This document shows positions 1 to 12,532 of a stretch of 64,000 bases of DNA, piece by piece. Position 1 is the first letter of the stretch. Each line of letters starts with the position of its first letter. The stretch is from Ampullaceana balthica (taxonomy: Eukaryota; Mollusca; Gastropoda; Lymnaeidae), in NCBI GenBank assembly GCA_944989445.1, contig CALYLW010000183.1:288247-352246 (forward strand), given 5' to 3'. Position numbers and translations under genes: made by a program. The notes below the pieces were generated by a model. The model was not told the DNA's origin and ran no database searches. It saw only the letters and a list, made by a program, of their open reading frames with translations.

Positions 1-1640
1 GCGTTCCAGTGCTTTATTAACTTTCATAGGTGATAGTTTCATTCATAATTGGACGAAACTCTGTATTTAAAGAGGCTAATTATTATTATTCTGACCATAA
101 CTAGCACTGTTGGACATCAAAAATCCATTAAGTTAATTGAATTTAAAGCATGCAAAAGTGAAAGACGTTAAAATGGTATAGCATAAAAATTTAGAAGTGA
201 GAGTCTGTAACAGTGACTAACACTAACAGAATAATTAATAAAATAGGTATATAGGGTGGGGGAATAATAACATGTTTCTTGAAATGAGCCTGCTTGAGTG
301 ATTGCAAGCATCCTCACTGTGGTTGTAAAACAAAAAAAAATAAAAAATTAAGATTGTTCATGGATTCGAACCGCTAACCATACATTTAAATGCACTCCGC
401 TTAGATTTACCACTCGCCTGGAGAAGTTGTTAAGCTATGGCGACATTTGAAAATTATAAGTAATTATCATAAATTGAACACCAATCAATTTTTATGGTAG
501 TGCTACTGTAAAATTTCAGTAACCATGAAATTTTAATACATATTAGCATATAAATTAAACATTTAGCCTAAATCGAGTGATATCGGCTATTATTGTGTAT
601 ACGCCAGGAGCGCTTTTTTTAAAAACGACATCAGCTGCTAGAATACGCATGCGCGACGACCCGTGCGGATAATACTCGACATTATGCGCACTGTTTTTAT
701 CGTGCGAATAATCACTTCGCTTTAAAAATGCATAACTTTAAAACTAAAAATCCTAAAAATATAATTTTGCTTTTAAAATTTAGTTAAAAATCAACTATGC
801 CATTAGTATTAAATTTTTTTAAAGTTTATTTTTTTACCAAAGTGCCTACTATCAGGTCCGAGAATAACAATCAGTCAGCGGCTTTAGCCGCTTTATACTT
901 TATCTTTACGAAGTGATTATTCGCACGGTTTCGGCGGTGCGGATAATGCTGATATTATCCGCACGGGTCGTCTGCGCATGCGTCTTACTTATAGTGGCTG
1001 ATCACGATGAAAAAAAAACCGCGCCCGGTGTAGACAAAATAATGGCCGATATCACTCGATTTAGGCTAAAATGTGTAATTTATATGCTAACACTTATTAA
1101 AATTTCATGATTATTGAAATTTTAAAGTACTATTGCAATAAAAATTGATTAGTGTGCATTTAATGATAATTAGTTATAATTTTTTCATAACAAATATTTT
1201 CATCAGCTTCTCCAGTTGAGTGGTTAATCTAGCTCATTTCAATTTAGCATTAAGGTACGCGGATCAAATCCTAGCTTGGTCTAATTTATTTTATTTTGGG
1301 GTTTACAACTACAGTGAGGATGTTTGCAAACAAACAAGCAGGCTTTTTCCCAGAAACATTTTATTATTCCCCCACCCATGCCTGTCTTATCTACTCTGTT
1401 AGTCAATGTTACAGACTCTCACTTTTAAAATGTTTATGCTAACTGGCTATACCATTGTATCGTCTTTTGTTTTTTCATGCTTTAAATTAAATTAACGTAA
1501 TGGATTTATGTTGACCACAGGTACAATGCTAGTTTTGGGGAGAATAATAATAATTCTTTTTCATTAGGCTACAGAGTCTCGTCCAATTAATATTATGTAT
1601 GAAAGTTAATAAAACGTTACTTCATAATTATACAGAATGA
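1..1640. repeat. Large fold-back (inverted-repeat) element, copy A
   Basis: The first ~600 bases reappear as a diverged reverse complement at about 1040-1620; for example the GATATCGG segment near 580 pairs with CCGATATC near 1044, and both outer ends share TTATTAACTTTCATA or its complement. Each arm has a tRNA-like segment: antisense at about 352-432 (GGATTCGAACC, B-box complement) and sense, more decayed, at 1207-1275 (TTGAGTGGTTAATCTAGC as A box). The centre (about 640-985) holds short palindromes of GTGCGGATAAT type, e.g. 937-947 pairing with 954-964. No protein-coding capacity is seen; the 65-codon ORF at 913-1110 merely crosses the palindromic centre. Class unknown. Confidence 0.75.
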
Positions 1641-1854
1641 AAATACAAAGTTGATTGCACTGGCACAGTTAATAATAGTATTAATAGTATAGTTTTATAT
1701 CAGCTAAATCCGTAGTATTACTAATTAATTAATTAATGATTAATCATTAACAAGCGATATGCAGGTCCGCTCAGATTATTGCTAAAATGGATACAAATAT
1801 AAGATTCCAGACACTCAAAAGACGGTTAAAATGACAATTGAATTAGTTCGACAT

Positions 1855-2040
1855 TATTCTCACGGTCAAAGTTTTAAAGTGAGAGTCAGTAACAGTGACT
1901 GTTAGTATTATTTGTTAATTTTTATTAGGCCGGCACTACGTACACCGCGGCGGTGTACCTAGCTATAGGCCTGCGTACACCGCGGCGGTGAACCTAGCCA
2001 AAGCATTGTGTCAGGGCTAGGTACACCGCGGTTAAAAATA
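1855..2040. repeat. Palindrome cluster, GTACACCGC type
   Basis: It starts with the arm motif GTGAGAGTCAGTAACAGTGAC that also flanks copy A (about 200-220). It then carries repeated GTACACCGC/GCGGTGTAC inverted pairs (1940-1948 with 1950-1958, one-base spacer) centred on CCGCGG. The same core type recurs at 3858-3960. Probably one side of a second, rearranged fold-back element. Confidence 0.6.
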
Positions 2041-3363
2041 GATATATAAAAGTTAATAGAAAATGATACCTTACCCATAATTAAGCATAGATGTGAATAA
2101 ATTACGCATTAAAGCTAAAAGTTGTAAACTAGTCTATTTAAAATATCTAATACAATAGATAAAATATATATTGTTACATTATATTTATATGTATTTTATT
2201 ATAGTTTTTGGTGGTGGGGGGTAATCAAATGTTGACGTAATTTTTTTTTATCGGTGTCTATGACTATTACTATGGAAGTTTGACAAGTTGTTGACAAGGG
2301 GGAGGGGGGGGGTAAAAATCGCCAATAATTTGTTGAGATAATTAATGGACAGCCTTAGCGCTTTCAACACTGCCACCACTCTGGTATTGCTTGCAAATAC
2401 TCAAATTTCAAAACTATTTAGATTTAAAAGGGGATTATAAAATTTCCATTCAACGCAAAATTTATTGTTCTACAAAATGATACTCTCCTTCTACTATCTT
2501 CGACTCTTCATTATCCCCCTCCCCCTATCTTTCTTCATTCAATGGCAACGAGGAATTCTCTTTCAGGCTGTGGAAACTGATATTATTATCAACAAGTATA
2601 ATTTTAACAAATACATTTTAAAGTTAAAATTAAATACTAGTCTACCTGTACAAATTATAACCTGTTCGTGTAGGCTATCTCATTTGTCAGTCCCGTGAAA
2701 AAACTGTCTTAAAATAACGTCACGCGATTTTTGACGATTTTTCACCCCCTCATCACACGTCGTCATACAAACTTTGCCCCCCCCCCACTTTTTTAAATAT
2801 GACGTCACAGAGCTGTTTCAAAAATCAACAAACAAACAAACACAAAAAAAAACGTATTTTCTATTTGTAAATGGAAACAAATTAAAATCACTTTCTTCGC
2901 CCCTTACTTATAAGTATAAGGTTAACATTTGAATATTATGTAATTATTAATATCTTTGAATGAATACACATTTTAAAAAAAAATTGAAATTAATTTGTCT
3001 TTTCTTTTGGTGTGTGTGTGTGGGTGGGGGGTATTTACCTATACTATACTATTATAATGGGGGAGGGGTCGGGTGGAAAACAACGTGTTCTCTACTTTTT
3101 TTTTAGAGTTAGCTAGTCAATGAGACAAACAGATACTCTAATACTAATACAATCCTTTTGTTAAACATAGGGGTCATACTCATAGCGATGGTGATAGAAA
3201 CACCTTTCCGTAGCAGTATGAAAGATCAAACTCATAACGATTTTCGTTCCCGTCTCGCTCGAAGTTGGGTATGGAATGGGTCGCCTAAACTAAACTATCT
3301 ACGAAATCCAACATACAATCAATTTTTTAAATTTAAAACTCTAACAAAAATGAAATACTTAAC
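2041..3363. other. No gene seen; AT-rich sequence with simple and MITE-like debris
   Basis: Contains G-rich runs near 2210-2220 and 2300-2312, a decayed stretch at 2700-2815 resembling the TGACGTCA-type MITE (GACGTCA and G/C-rich blocks), and a short TG microsatellite at about 3010-3022. No convincing ORF. Confidence 0.5.
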
Positions 3364-4150
3364 ATCAATCCATTAAATATTAAAGCATGCATAGGCGTAA
3401 GACTGTGTAGAAATAGAAGTAGAGTCTGTAACTGTAACACAAAAGATAAGACAGGCCTTTTTTTTTGGAGGGGAGGGGGTGAATGCTTAATTGATACTTG
3501 GATTTTCACGTAGTATAAAACATTTTTTTCGAGCACCCTCATTGTGGTTTTAAAATAAAAATAATAATAATTTTTAAAAAATATTCCATCACCGAGATTC
3601 GAACCCGACACCGAGATTCGAACCCGACACCACAAACGTAACTGCAAATTCACTGCGCTTTACAATTCGTCTGGAAATGCTCATGAAATATGTTCGTTTT
3701 TAAAAGTTATAACTAATTATACTGGAATGGTTTTTTTTTAAACATTCAGTAATCATTAAAAATTGCATAAATACATTGATTATTTCAGGTCTACTGTTTA
3801 TTAGCATAGGGATTACACACTTTTAGCCTAAATATAGTGAAATCGTCTCAATTTTTAGCCGCGGTGTACCTAGGCCAAAACCAATGGTTTAGCTAGGTAC
3901 ACCGCGGCGGTGTAAGCAGGCCAAGGACGATGGTTTAGCTGTGTGAACCGCCGCGGTGTCCGTAGACACTTTGTTTTTATTAACATTTTTATATGCATTA
4001 CCCAAGGCCTTTAGATATCGTTTGGCATCATTCTCACGGTCAAAACCGTGCGGCAGTGCGAATAACGATAGGCATTATCCGCACGGTAAACCGTGCGGAT
4101 AATGTTGGACATTATTCGCACTGCCAGAACCGTGCGAATAACGCTTGTTT
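3364..4150. repeat. Fold-back arm plus two palindromic cores
   Basis: 3380-3850 is homologous to the left arm of copy A: CACCCTCATTGTGGTTTTAAAA, then a duplicated antisense B-box-like GAGATTCGAACCCGACACC at 3593-3630, then AT-rich sequence. It runs into a GCCGCGGTGTACCTAG inverted pair (3858-3873 with 3893-3908). A second core at 4045-4145 is a nested palindrome: 4073-4086 pairs perfectly with 4091-4104 around TAAA, and GGCAGTGCGAATAA at 4052-4065 pairs with TTATTCGCACTGCC further out. It ends about 30 bp inside the CBL first intron. Confidence 0.65.
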
Positions 4151-4184
4151 TTATTTTAAATGTGACATTTCTGGTTCAACTTAC

Positions 4185-4711
4185 TTTTCTCCAAATGATT
4201 TTTTCCACCAATCAGCAGCATCTCCTTTGGTTATTCTGAAATTTTCACCAGCAAAGGCTCCATTCGGATAAATGGCTTTTAATTCTGCTAGCATGTGTGA
4301 AAACACAAGACTTAATTTTGTCAGATTCCTTCTGTAATGTGAATTTTCATCATACATTTTATCCTTACCATCTCTAAACAACTTTATAGTATTTTTGCAT
4401 TTATTCATCAAATTTTCTATGAATGTTCTAAAGTATTCACACTCAGTTAAAGTCTGTAATTTTTCGTCATGCTTAGAGCAAATAGTACGTAAGTGTTGGT
4501 AAGTATCGGGTAAGATGTCCAAAATAAAAGGAGGACTGTTTCGCAGATTCATCTTAGGGTGCTGGCATAACTTAACAACTTTGTCCATCATCTTCCATGA
4601 CTTTTCGATTGTCTTTTTGTCAACCACAGCAATTTTAGGAGGAACAAGAACACCTTGAATTTGTCTAAACATTGCCCCAATATTCTTTGCTTGTCTGCTG
4701 CCTAGCGCCAT
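4185..4711 (-). CDS. CBL: CBL-family E3 ubiquitin ligase, first coding exon (partial gene)
   Basis: CBL proteins bind phosphotyrosine on activated receptor tyrosine kinases and ubiquitinate them through a RING domain. This exon encodes 175 complete codons of the N-terminal four-helix bundle of the tyrosine-kinase-binding module. Signature segments are [20 protein letters not shown] (residues ~30-49), [17 protein letters not shown] (~59-75), [18 protein letters not shown] (~127-144) and the end of the bundle near [12 protein letters not shown]. The exon stops at a consensus donor (GTAAGTT, complement of 4178-4184) with two bases of a split Lys codon left over, so the apparent stop at 4181-4183 is intronic. 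The EF-hand, SH2-like and RING parts would lie to the left, outside the window. The ATG sits in AAGATGGCGC, a YY1/TISU-like context, suggesting a short 5' UTR. Intact frame argues for a live gene. Confidence 0.92.
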
Positions 4712-4749
4712 CTTAATATCTTCCTGGTCGTCCCTACGCCCAGCATCCG

Positions 4750-4757
4750 CCGGAAGT
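4750..4757 (+). promoter_or_regulatory. ETS/GABP-like site upstream of CBL start
   Basis: CCGGAAGT lies about 40 bp upstream of the CBL ATG (gene on the minus strand). ETS/GABP sites of this form commonly sit at transcription starts of TATA-less genes. Functional role is inferred from position only. Confidence 0.4.
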
Positions 4758-5155
4758 AGAAATAATTAAAATTGGGTCGGTGATAAAGTGGCACCGTCGT
4801 CTTAAAACCAAAATTTTGCTCTTATCTCTTTATTCAGGCAATCTAAAATTGACAGAAAACTGCCATTGATTACAGAATTTCACCCCCTCTCTCTCCCCCT
4901 AGACAGAAACGAGGCCACGACAGGAACTTTAGGCCTACAAAATAAAAAGCAATAACATTCATTTTCCAGTGACGTGACTGGAACTCAACAAGCTTATAAA
5001 AGTTAACAGTTGATTAAGTTACAACGCTTGACGTAAATTATATAATTAGTGTCACACATATAATTCCTGCTTTCCTCATTGAGTAGCCATTTTAATATTG
5101 AAGAATCCTCTTCTGTACCAAACGTCACGGGCTCGAGTCTGACGTCTGATTATCT
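4758..5155. other. Intergenic sequence upstream of CBL
   Basis: Likely proximal promoter and 5' flank of CBL. No TATA box or repeat was recognised with confidence and no ORF was found. Confidence 0.4.
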
Positions 5156-7832
5156 ACTTTTTAAATCCCTTATATTAACTTCAAAATCTTGTCGTCATCT
5201 CTATCTGTCGTGATCTCTGTCGTTCGCGGGTGGGCGGCAAAACAAATGTAAATAATTAAATATTTTAAAAAATCTTTTTTTTAAAAAGGACACGCTTTTA
5301 ACATAATCACTACTTTTAGTCATGTCTCATATATAAGGGATTTATAGTCAAAAACTTTGTTTTTACAGATATTTTTTAAAACTTATAATAAAAACTCTTT
5401 AAAATTCACGTCTGAAGCCCACACATCTTTTTAAATCCCTTATATTAACTTCACGGCCGTCTCTCTCTGTCTCTCTCTCATCATCTCATGGGCTCGGCGG
5501 GCGGAAAAAACAAAAGTCGAAAATGACCCACTTCCAATGATCCGATCGAACTGAAATTTGGCACACGGACCCGTCTTACCTAACAATGCATCGTATCAAA
5601 ATTTCAGATCGATCGAACGTACCGTAATTAAATTAATGCATTTTTAGTTTATCCTTATATGAGGTATGTAATTTTAATTCACGATTTGTTATTGTTTTTT
5701 TGCCACGTGAAAGTTTGAGCATTGAGGCGACCCAACGAAACGACGGTGCGCTTTTGTTTACATTTTACGTGTCACTCTGAGCTCGGTCAAGCGAATCGGT
5801 GACCAGACTTTTCCCCTCTCCCCCTCCCACCCACCCCTCCCCCCCTAGGGTTATGAAGCAAACTTGTGTTAAGACAGATTCAGTCTGTAAATGTTTGAAA
5901 ATAATCAATACTGTTAGTTATGTCTCATATATAAGGGATTTATAGTCAAAAACTTTGTTTTTACGGGTTTGTTTTTTTACCACTATTTTTTTTATATACC
6001 AAACACCTCATAAGCGCCCGCCCAACGTTTTATACCACGGTGTTGTGTTCACGTGGTGAACTCATGGATGTCAACAAAGCAGACGGGTACCGTTGCTTAT
6101 ATATAGACTATAGATAAACTAAAAATTCAATAATTTCAATACGGTACATTCGATCGATCTGAAATTTTGATACAATGCATTGTCATCCAAGATCTATCTG
6201 TGGTAAAAATGTTAGATCTCTAGGACAATCCGAAGTGGTATAATTTTACGTTTCAAGTTTTGAAGGAAGGATGGATGGAAGGATGGATGGATACAACATA
6301 CAAACATTGTGACTTAAATAAAAGCGTGTAAAAATGACCCACTTCCCGTGATGCCATCGAGCTTAAATTTGGCCCATAGACTCGTGTCACCTAACAATGC
6401 ATCGCTTCAAAATTTCAGATCGATCGAACGTAACGTAATTAAATTAATGCATTTTTAGTTTATCTCTATACAACATATGTAATTCAAATTCATGGTTTGT
6501 TATTGTTTTTCTTTCACGTGCCAGTTGAGTTGACGCGTTGACGCCACCCGTCGATGTACACACCGCCTCCCGTCCCTTCCCCCTGTTTTAAAGCCAGGGG
6601 ATATCACTCGGTGTCAGTCTGTAAATGTTTGTCGCGTTTGAAGAAATAAATACTTTAGCTATGTCTCATATATAAGGGATTTATAGGCAAAAACTTTGTT
6701 TTTACGGGGTTATCTTATCTTATCTGTTTACAGACGCTCCTTCTATACAGAAGAGTATTGCGTCCTACGCTTATCTATGGTTTGTGTTTAGTCCTGCATT
6801 TTTATTAGAGATTTAAATGTTGATAAAGTGTTGGTTTTCCTGGATTTTTCAGGCAACCCATTCCACGCCCGAATTCCGGACGGGAAGAAGGAAAACTTGT
6901 ATGTGTTTGTTCTTGCATACGGAATAAGAAAGGTGTTTTTATCCTTATGTCTATCTGAGGGTTGTATTAAGTTATCTTTGTGTTGTATTTCTAAATTAGA
7001 ATTAATTGCTTTATGTATGATTACTACTTTGCTCTTGGTTCTTCTATCCTCTAGTGTTTCAAGGTTTAATGATTTAACTAATGGTGTTATTCTTGTCAGT
7101 TTCGAATATTCTCCAGTAATGAATCTGGCAGCTCTTTTTTGAATTTGTTCTAGTTTATCAATGTTTTATTTGGTGGATGGGTCCCATCTTTTTTGGGGTT
7201 GTTTAATTAAATCCCTTATATTAACTTCGAAATCTTGTCTGTCGTCATCTCTGTCGTTCGCTGGTGGGCAGAAAAACAGAAGTAAAAAATGGTTCCACTT
7301 CCCGTGATGCCATCAAGCTGAAATTTGGCACATAGACTCGTTGCACCTAACAATGCCTCGCTTCAAAATTTCAGATCGATCGAAAGTAACGTAATTAAAT
7401 TAATGCATTTTTCACGTGCCATTTGATTTCACGCGTTGACGCCACCCGTCGATGTCCACACCGCCTCCCGTCCCTTCCCCCTGTTTTAAAACCAGGGGAT
7501 ATCACTCGGTGTCAGTCTGTAAATGTTTGTCGCGTTTGAAAATAATCAATACTTTTAGTTATGTCTCATATATAAGGGATTTATAGTCAAAAACTTTGTT
7601 TTTACGGGGTTGTTTAATTAACACATTTTTATTAACTTGCTTTCGTCCTGTCTGTCCACATTGTTTTCGTTCCTGTCTGTCTGTCCGCAAAATTTCAAAT
7701 TTTCCAACTTAAAATTAAACCACCTTTGATGGTCATAGAGATCTCACAATTTTACCACAGATCGTGGCTTAAAATTGCAGATCGATCGAATGTACCGTAA
7801 TTTTTTTGCATTTTTTAGTTTCTATCTCTATA
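5156..7832. repeat. Cluster of dispersed copies of the ~547-bp repeat family, mixed orientation
   Basis: Copies begin TTTAAATCCCTTATATTAAC and end near ATATATAAGGGATTTATAG followed by TTTTTACGGG. I place them at about 5158-5370 (short), 5441-5985 (almost a reverse complement of the tandem unit at 8.2-12.5 kb), 5986-6300 (opposite orientation), 6300-6710, 7207-7612 and 7613-7832. They share the TTCAGATCGATCGAACGTA core. No coding function seen; class unknown. A GGAT(G)-rich simple repeat sits near 6268-6292. Confidence 0.7.
6710..7203 (-). mobile_element. Non-LTR retrotransposon 3' end (ORF2 C-terminus)
   Basis: Read on the minus strand it encodes the typical C-terminal tail of a LINE ORF2: QKRAARFITGEYS, then LNLETLEDRR, then FFPSGIRAWNGLP, with no catalytic part left. 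The 3' end is AGAAGGAGCGTCTGT followed by (GATAA)n, seen here as TTATC repeats at 6710-6724. It is 5'-truncated and inserted in the 547-bp repeat cluster. Sister copies lie at 17295-17625 and 59169-59330. Confidence 0.8.
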
Positions 7833-8104
7833 CATGGGCGTAGGGAAGGGGGGGCAAGGGGGGCATTTGCCCCCCCCCCTACATTTGAGAAAAAAAGTTT
7901 TTAATTTATTAAATGCATTAATAAATGTTGTATTTTAGCTATTACAGCACTAATTTGTAAGTCTTATTAATTTCTAAGGCTTTTTTCAACCCTTATGTTA
8001 TACTGAACTTGAATTTTAATTGAAAATTGTACCTGTATGGCATTGTCAGTTAAAAATTTTTTTAAAAGTTGGATTTTCTGGAAAAATTCCTAGCGACGTC
8101 CATG
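7833..8104. mobile_element. hAT-type MITE, 272 bp
   Basis: Imperfect terminal inverted repeats CATGGGCGTAG / CTAGCGACGTCCATG are flanked by a perfect 8-bp duplication TCTCTATA (7825-7832 and 8105-8112). A G-run/C-run hairpin lies near the left end. Internal sequence (about 7890-7990) is related to the arms of the fold-back at 21231-21883. Confidence 0.8.
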
Positions 8105-8230
8105 TCTCTATAGCATAATACCTATGCGTCTGCTATTCTTGACATCCATGAGTTCACCCCGTGACAAAATCTCCGTGATATTAACAAATTGGGCGGGCGC
8201 TTATAAGGTGTTTGGTATACAAAAATAAAT
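8105..8230. other. Junction between inverted blocks of the 547-bp repeat family
   Basis: Contains GGGCGGGCGCTTATAAGGTG, the reverse complement of sequence near 6008-6030. It marks the switch to the tandem array orientation. No gene. Confidence 0.45.
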
Positions 8231-11200
8231 AGTGGTAAAAATATATAGTGGGGGGAGAGGGGAAAAAGTCTGGTCACCGATTCGCTTGACCGAGCTCAGA
8301 GTGACACGTAAAATGTAAACAAAAGCGCACCGTCGTTTCGTTGGGTCGCCTCAATGCTCAAACTTTCACGTGGCAAAAAAACAATAACAAATCGTGAATT
8401 TAAATTACATACCTCATATAAGGATAAACTAAAAATGCATTAATTTAATTACGGTACGTTCGATCGATCTGAAATTTTGATACGATGCATTGTTAGGTAA
8501 GACGGGTCCGTGTGCCAAATTTCAGTTCGATCGGATCATTGGGAAGTGGGTCATTTTTGACTTCTGTTTTTCCGCCCGCCGAGCCCAAGACGATGAGAGA
8601 GAGACAGACGAGAGACGGCCGCGAAGTTAATATAAGGGATTTAATAAAACAAACCCGTAAAAACAAAGTTTTTGACTATAAATCCCTTATATATGAGACA
8701 TAACTAACAGTATTGATTATTTTCAAACATTTACAGACTGAATCTGTCTTAACACAAGTTTGCTTCATAACCCTAGGGGGGGAGGGGTGGGTGGGAGGGG
8801 GAGAGGGGAAAAGTCTGGTCACCGATTCGCTTGACCGAGCTCAGAGTGACACGTAAAATGTAAACAAAAGCGCACCGTCGTTTCGTTGGGTCGCCTCAAT
8901 GCTCAAACTTTCACGTGGCAAAAAAACAATAACAAATCGTGAATTTAAATTACATACCTCATATAAGGATAAACTAAAAATGCATTAATTTAATTACGGT
9001 ACGTTCGATCGATCTGAAATTTTGATACGATGCATTGTTAGGTAAGACGGGTCCGTGTGCCAAATTTCAGTTCGATCGGATCATTGGAAGTGGGTCATTT
9101 TTGACTTCTGTTTTTCCGCCCGCCGAGCCCATGAGATGATGAGAGAGAGACAGACAGAGAGAGACGGCCGCGAAGTTAATATAAGGGATTTAATAAAACA
9201 AACCCGTAAAAACAAAGTTTTTGACTATAAATCCCTTATATATGAGACATAACTAACAGTATTGATTATTTTCAAACATTTACAGACTGAATCTGTCTTA
9301 ACACAAGTTTGCTTCATAACCCTAGGGGGGAGGGGTGGGTGGGAGGGGGAGAGGGGAAAAGTCTGGTCACCGATTCGCTTGACCGAGCTCAGAGTGACAC
9401 GTAAAATGTAAACAAAAGCGCACCGTCGTTTCGTTGGGTCGCCTCAATGCTCAAACTTTCACGTGGCAAAAAAACAATAACAAATCGTGATTTTAAATTA
9501 CATACCTCATATAAGGATAAACTAAAAATGCATTAATTTAATTACGGTACGTTCGATCGATCTGAAATTTTGATACGATGCATTGTTAGGTAAGACGGGT
9601 CCGTGTGCCAAATTTCAGTTCGATCGGATCATTGGAAGTGGGTCATTTTTGACTTCTGTTTTTCCGCCCGCCGAGCCCATGAGATGATGAGAGAGAGACA
9701 GACAGAGAGAGACGGCCGCGAAGTTAATATAAGGGATTTAATAAAACAAACCCGTAAAAACAAAGTTTTTGACTATAAATCCCTTATATATGAGACATAA
9801 CTAACAGTATTGATTATTTTCAAACATTTACAGACTGAATCTGTCTTAACACAAGTTTGCTTCATAACCCTAGGGGGGAGGGGTGGGTGGGAGGGGGAGA
9901 GGGGAAAAGTCTGGTCACCGATTCGCTTGACCGAGCTCAGAGTGACACGTAAAATGTAAACAAAAGCGCACCGTCGTTTCGTTGGGTCGCCTCAATGCTC
10001 AAACTTTCACGTGGCAAAAAAACAATAACAAATCGTGAATTTAAATTACATACCTCATATAAGGATAAACTAAAAATGCATTAATTTAATTACGGTACGT
10101 TCGATCGATCTGAAATTTTGATACGATGCATTGTTAGGTAAGACGGGTCCGTGTGCCAAATTTCAGTTCGATCGGATCATTGGAAGTGGGTCATTTTTGA
10201 CTTCTGTTTTTCCGCCCGCCGAGCCCATGAGATGATGAGAGAGAGACAGAGAGAGACGGCCGCGAAGTTAATATAAGGGATTTAATAAAACAAACCCGTA
10301 AAAACAAAGTTTTTGACTATAAATCCCTTATATATGAGACATAACTAACAGTATTGATTATTTTCAAACATTTACAGACTGAATCTGTCTTAACACAAGT
10401 TTGCTTCATAACCCTAGGGGGGAGGGGTGGGTGGGAGGGGGAGAGGGGAAAAGTCTGGTCACCGATTCGCTTGACCGAGCTCAGAGTGACACGTAAAATG
10501 TAAACAAAAGCGCACCGTCGTTTCGTTGGGTCGCCTCAATGCTCAAACTTTCACGTGGCAAAAAAACAATAACAAATCGTGATTTTAAATTACATACCTC
10601 ATATAAGGATAAACTAAAAATGCATTAATTTAATTACGGTACGTTCGATCGATCTGAAATTTTGATACGATGCATTGTTAGGTAAGACGGGTCCGTGTGC
10701 CAAATTTCAGTTCGATCGGATCATTGGAAGTGGGTCATTTTGACTTCTGTTTTTCCGCCCGCCGAGCCCATGAGATGATGAGAGAGAGACAGACAGAGAG
10801 AGACGGCCGCGAAGTTAATATAAGGGATTTAATAAAACAAACCCGTAAAAACAAAGTTTTTGACTATAAATCCCTTATATATGAGACATAACTAACAGTA
10901 TTGATTATTTTCAAACATTTACAGACTGAATCTGTCTTAACACAAGTTTGCTTCATAACCCTAGGGGGGGAGGGGTGGGTGGGAGGGGGAGAGGGGAAAA
11001 GTCTGGTCACCGATTCGCTTGACCGAGCTCAGAGTGACACGTAAAATGTAAACAAAAGCGCACCGTCGTTTCGTTGGGTCGCCTCAATGCTCAAACTTTC
11101 ACGTGGCAAAAAAACAATAACAAATCGTGATTTTAAATTACATACCTCATATAAGGATAAACTAAAAATGCATTAATTTAATTACGGTACGTTCGATCGA

Positions 11201-12488
11201 TCTGAAATTTTGATACGATGCATTGTTAGGTAAGACGGGTCCGTGTGCCAAATTTCAGTTCGATCGGATCATTGGAAGTGGGTCATTTTTGACTTCTGTT
11301 TTTCCGCCCGCCGAGCCCATGAGATGATGAGAGAGAGACAGACAGAGAGAGACGGCCGCGAAGTTAATATAAGGGATTTAATAAAACAAACCCGTAAAAA
11401 CAAAGTTTTTGACTATAAATCCCTTATATATGAGACATAACTAACAGTATTGATTATTTTCAAACATTTACAGACTGAATCTGTCTTAACACAAGTTTGC
11501 TTCATAACCCTAGGGGGGAGGGGTGGGTGGGAGGGGGAGAGGGGAAAAGTCTGGTCACCGATTCGCTTGACCGAGCTCAGAGTGACACGTAAAATGTAAA
11601 CAAAAGCGCACCGTCGTTTCGTTGGGTCGCCTCAATGCTCAAACTTTCACGTGGCAAAAAAAACAATAACAAATCGTGAATTTAAATTACATACCTCATA
11701 TAAGGATAAACTAAAAATGCATTAATTTAATTACGGTACGTTCGATCGATCTGAAATTTTGATACGATGCATTGTTAGGTAAGACGGGTCCGTGTGCCAA
11801 ATTTCAGTTCGATCGGATCATTGGAAGTGGGTCATTTTGACTTCTGTTTTTCCGCCCGCCGAGCCCATGAGATGATGAGAGAGAGACAGAGAGAGACGGC
11901 CGCGAAGTTAATATAAGGGATTTAATAAAACAAACCCGTAAAAACAAAGTTTTTGACTATAAATCCCTTATATATGAGACATAACTAACAGTATTGATTA
12001 TTTTCAAACATTTACAGACTGAATCTGTCTTAACACAAGTTTGCTTCATAACCCTAGGGGGGAGGGGTGGGGGGAGGGGTGGGTGGGAGGGGGAGAGGGG
12101 AAAAGTCTGGTCACCGATTCGCTTGACCGAGCTCAGAGTGACACGTAAAATGTAAACAAAAGCGCACCGTCGTTTCGTTGGGTCGCCTCAATGCTCAAAC
12201 TTTCACGTGGCAAAAAAACAATAACAAATCGTGATTTTAAATTACATACCTCATATAAGGATAAACTAAAAATGCATTAATTTAATTACGGTACGTTCGA
12301 TCGATCTGAAATTTTGATACGATGCATTGTTAGGTAAGACGGGTCCGTGTGCCAAATTTCAGTTCGATCGGATCATTGGAAGTGGGTCATTTTTGACTTC
12401 TGTTTTTCCGCCCGCCGAGCCCATGAGATGATGAGAGAGAGACAGACAGAGAGAGACGGCCGCGAAGTTAATATAAGGGATTTAAAAA
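8231..12488. repeat. Tandem array, about eight ~547-bp units
   Basis: Near-identical units repeat with spacing 546-552 bp; the CTGAAATTTTGATACGATGC anchor recurs near 8470, 9016, 9562, 10110, 10652, 11202, 11754 and 12308. Differences are few: single bases, AC/GA dinucleotide length in the GAGAGACAGA tract, and a 12-bp duplication in the G-rich block at 12060-12085. The first unit is truncated. Each unit contains one CCTAGGGGGGAGGGGTGGG-type G-rich block. The recurrent 63-81-codon ORFs are a by-product of the repetition, not genes. Confidence 0.95.
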
Positions 12489-12532
12489 GTAACTTTTTAC
12501 GCCAGAAAAAGCAACGGTTTATTGAAATTATT

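Noticed and set aside
913..1110. 65-codon ORF in the centre of fold-back A
   Set aside because: It runs through the palindromic core and into the arm; no motif and no splice or promoter context.
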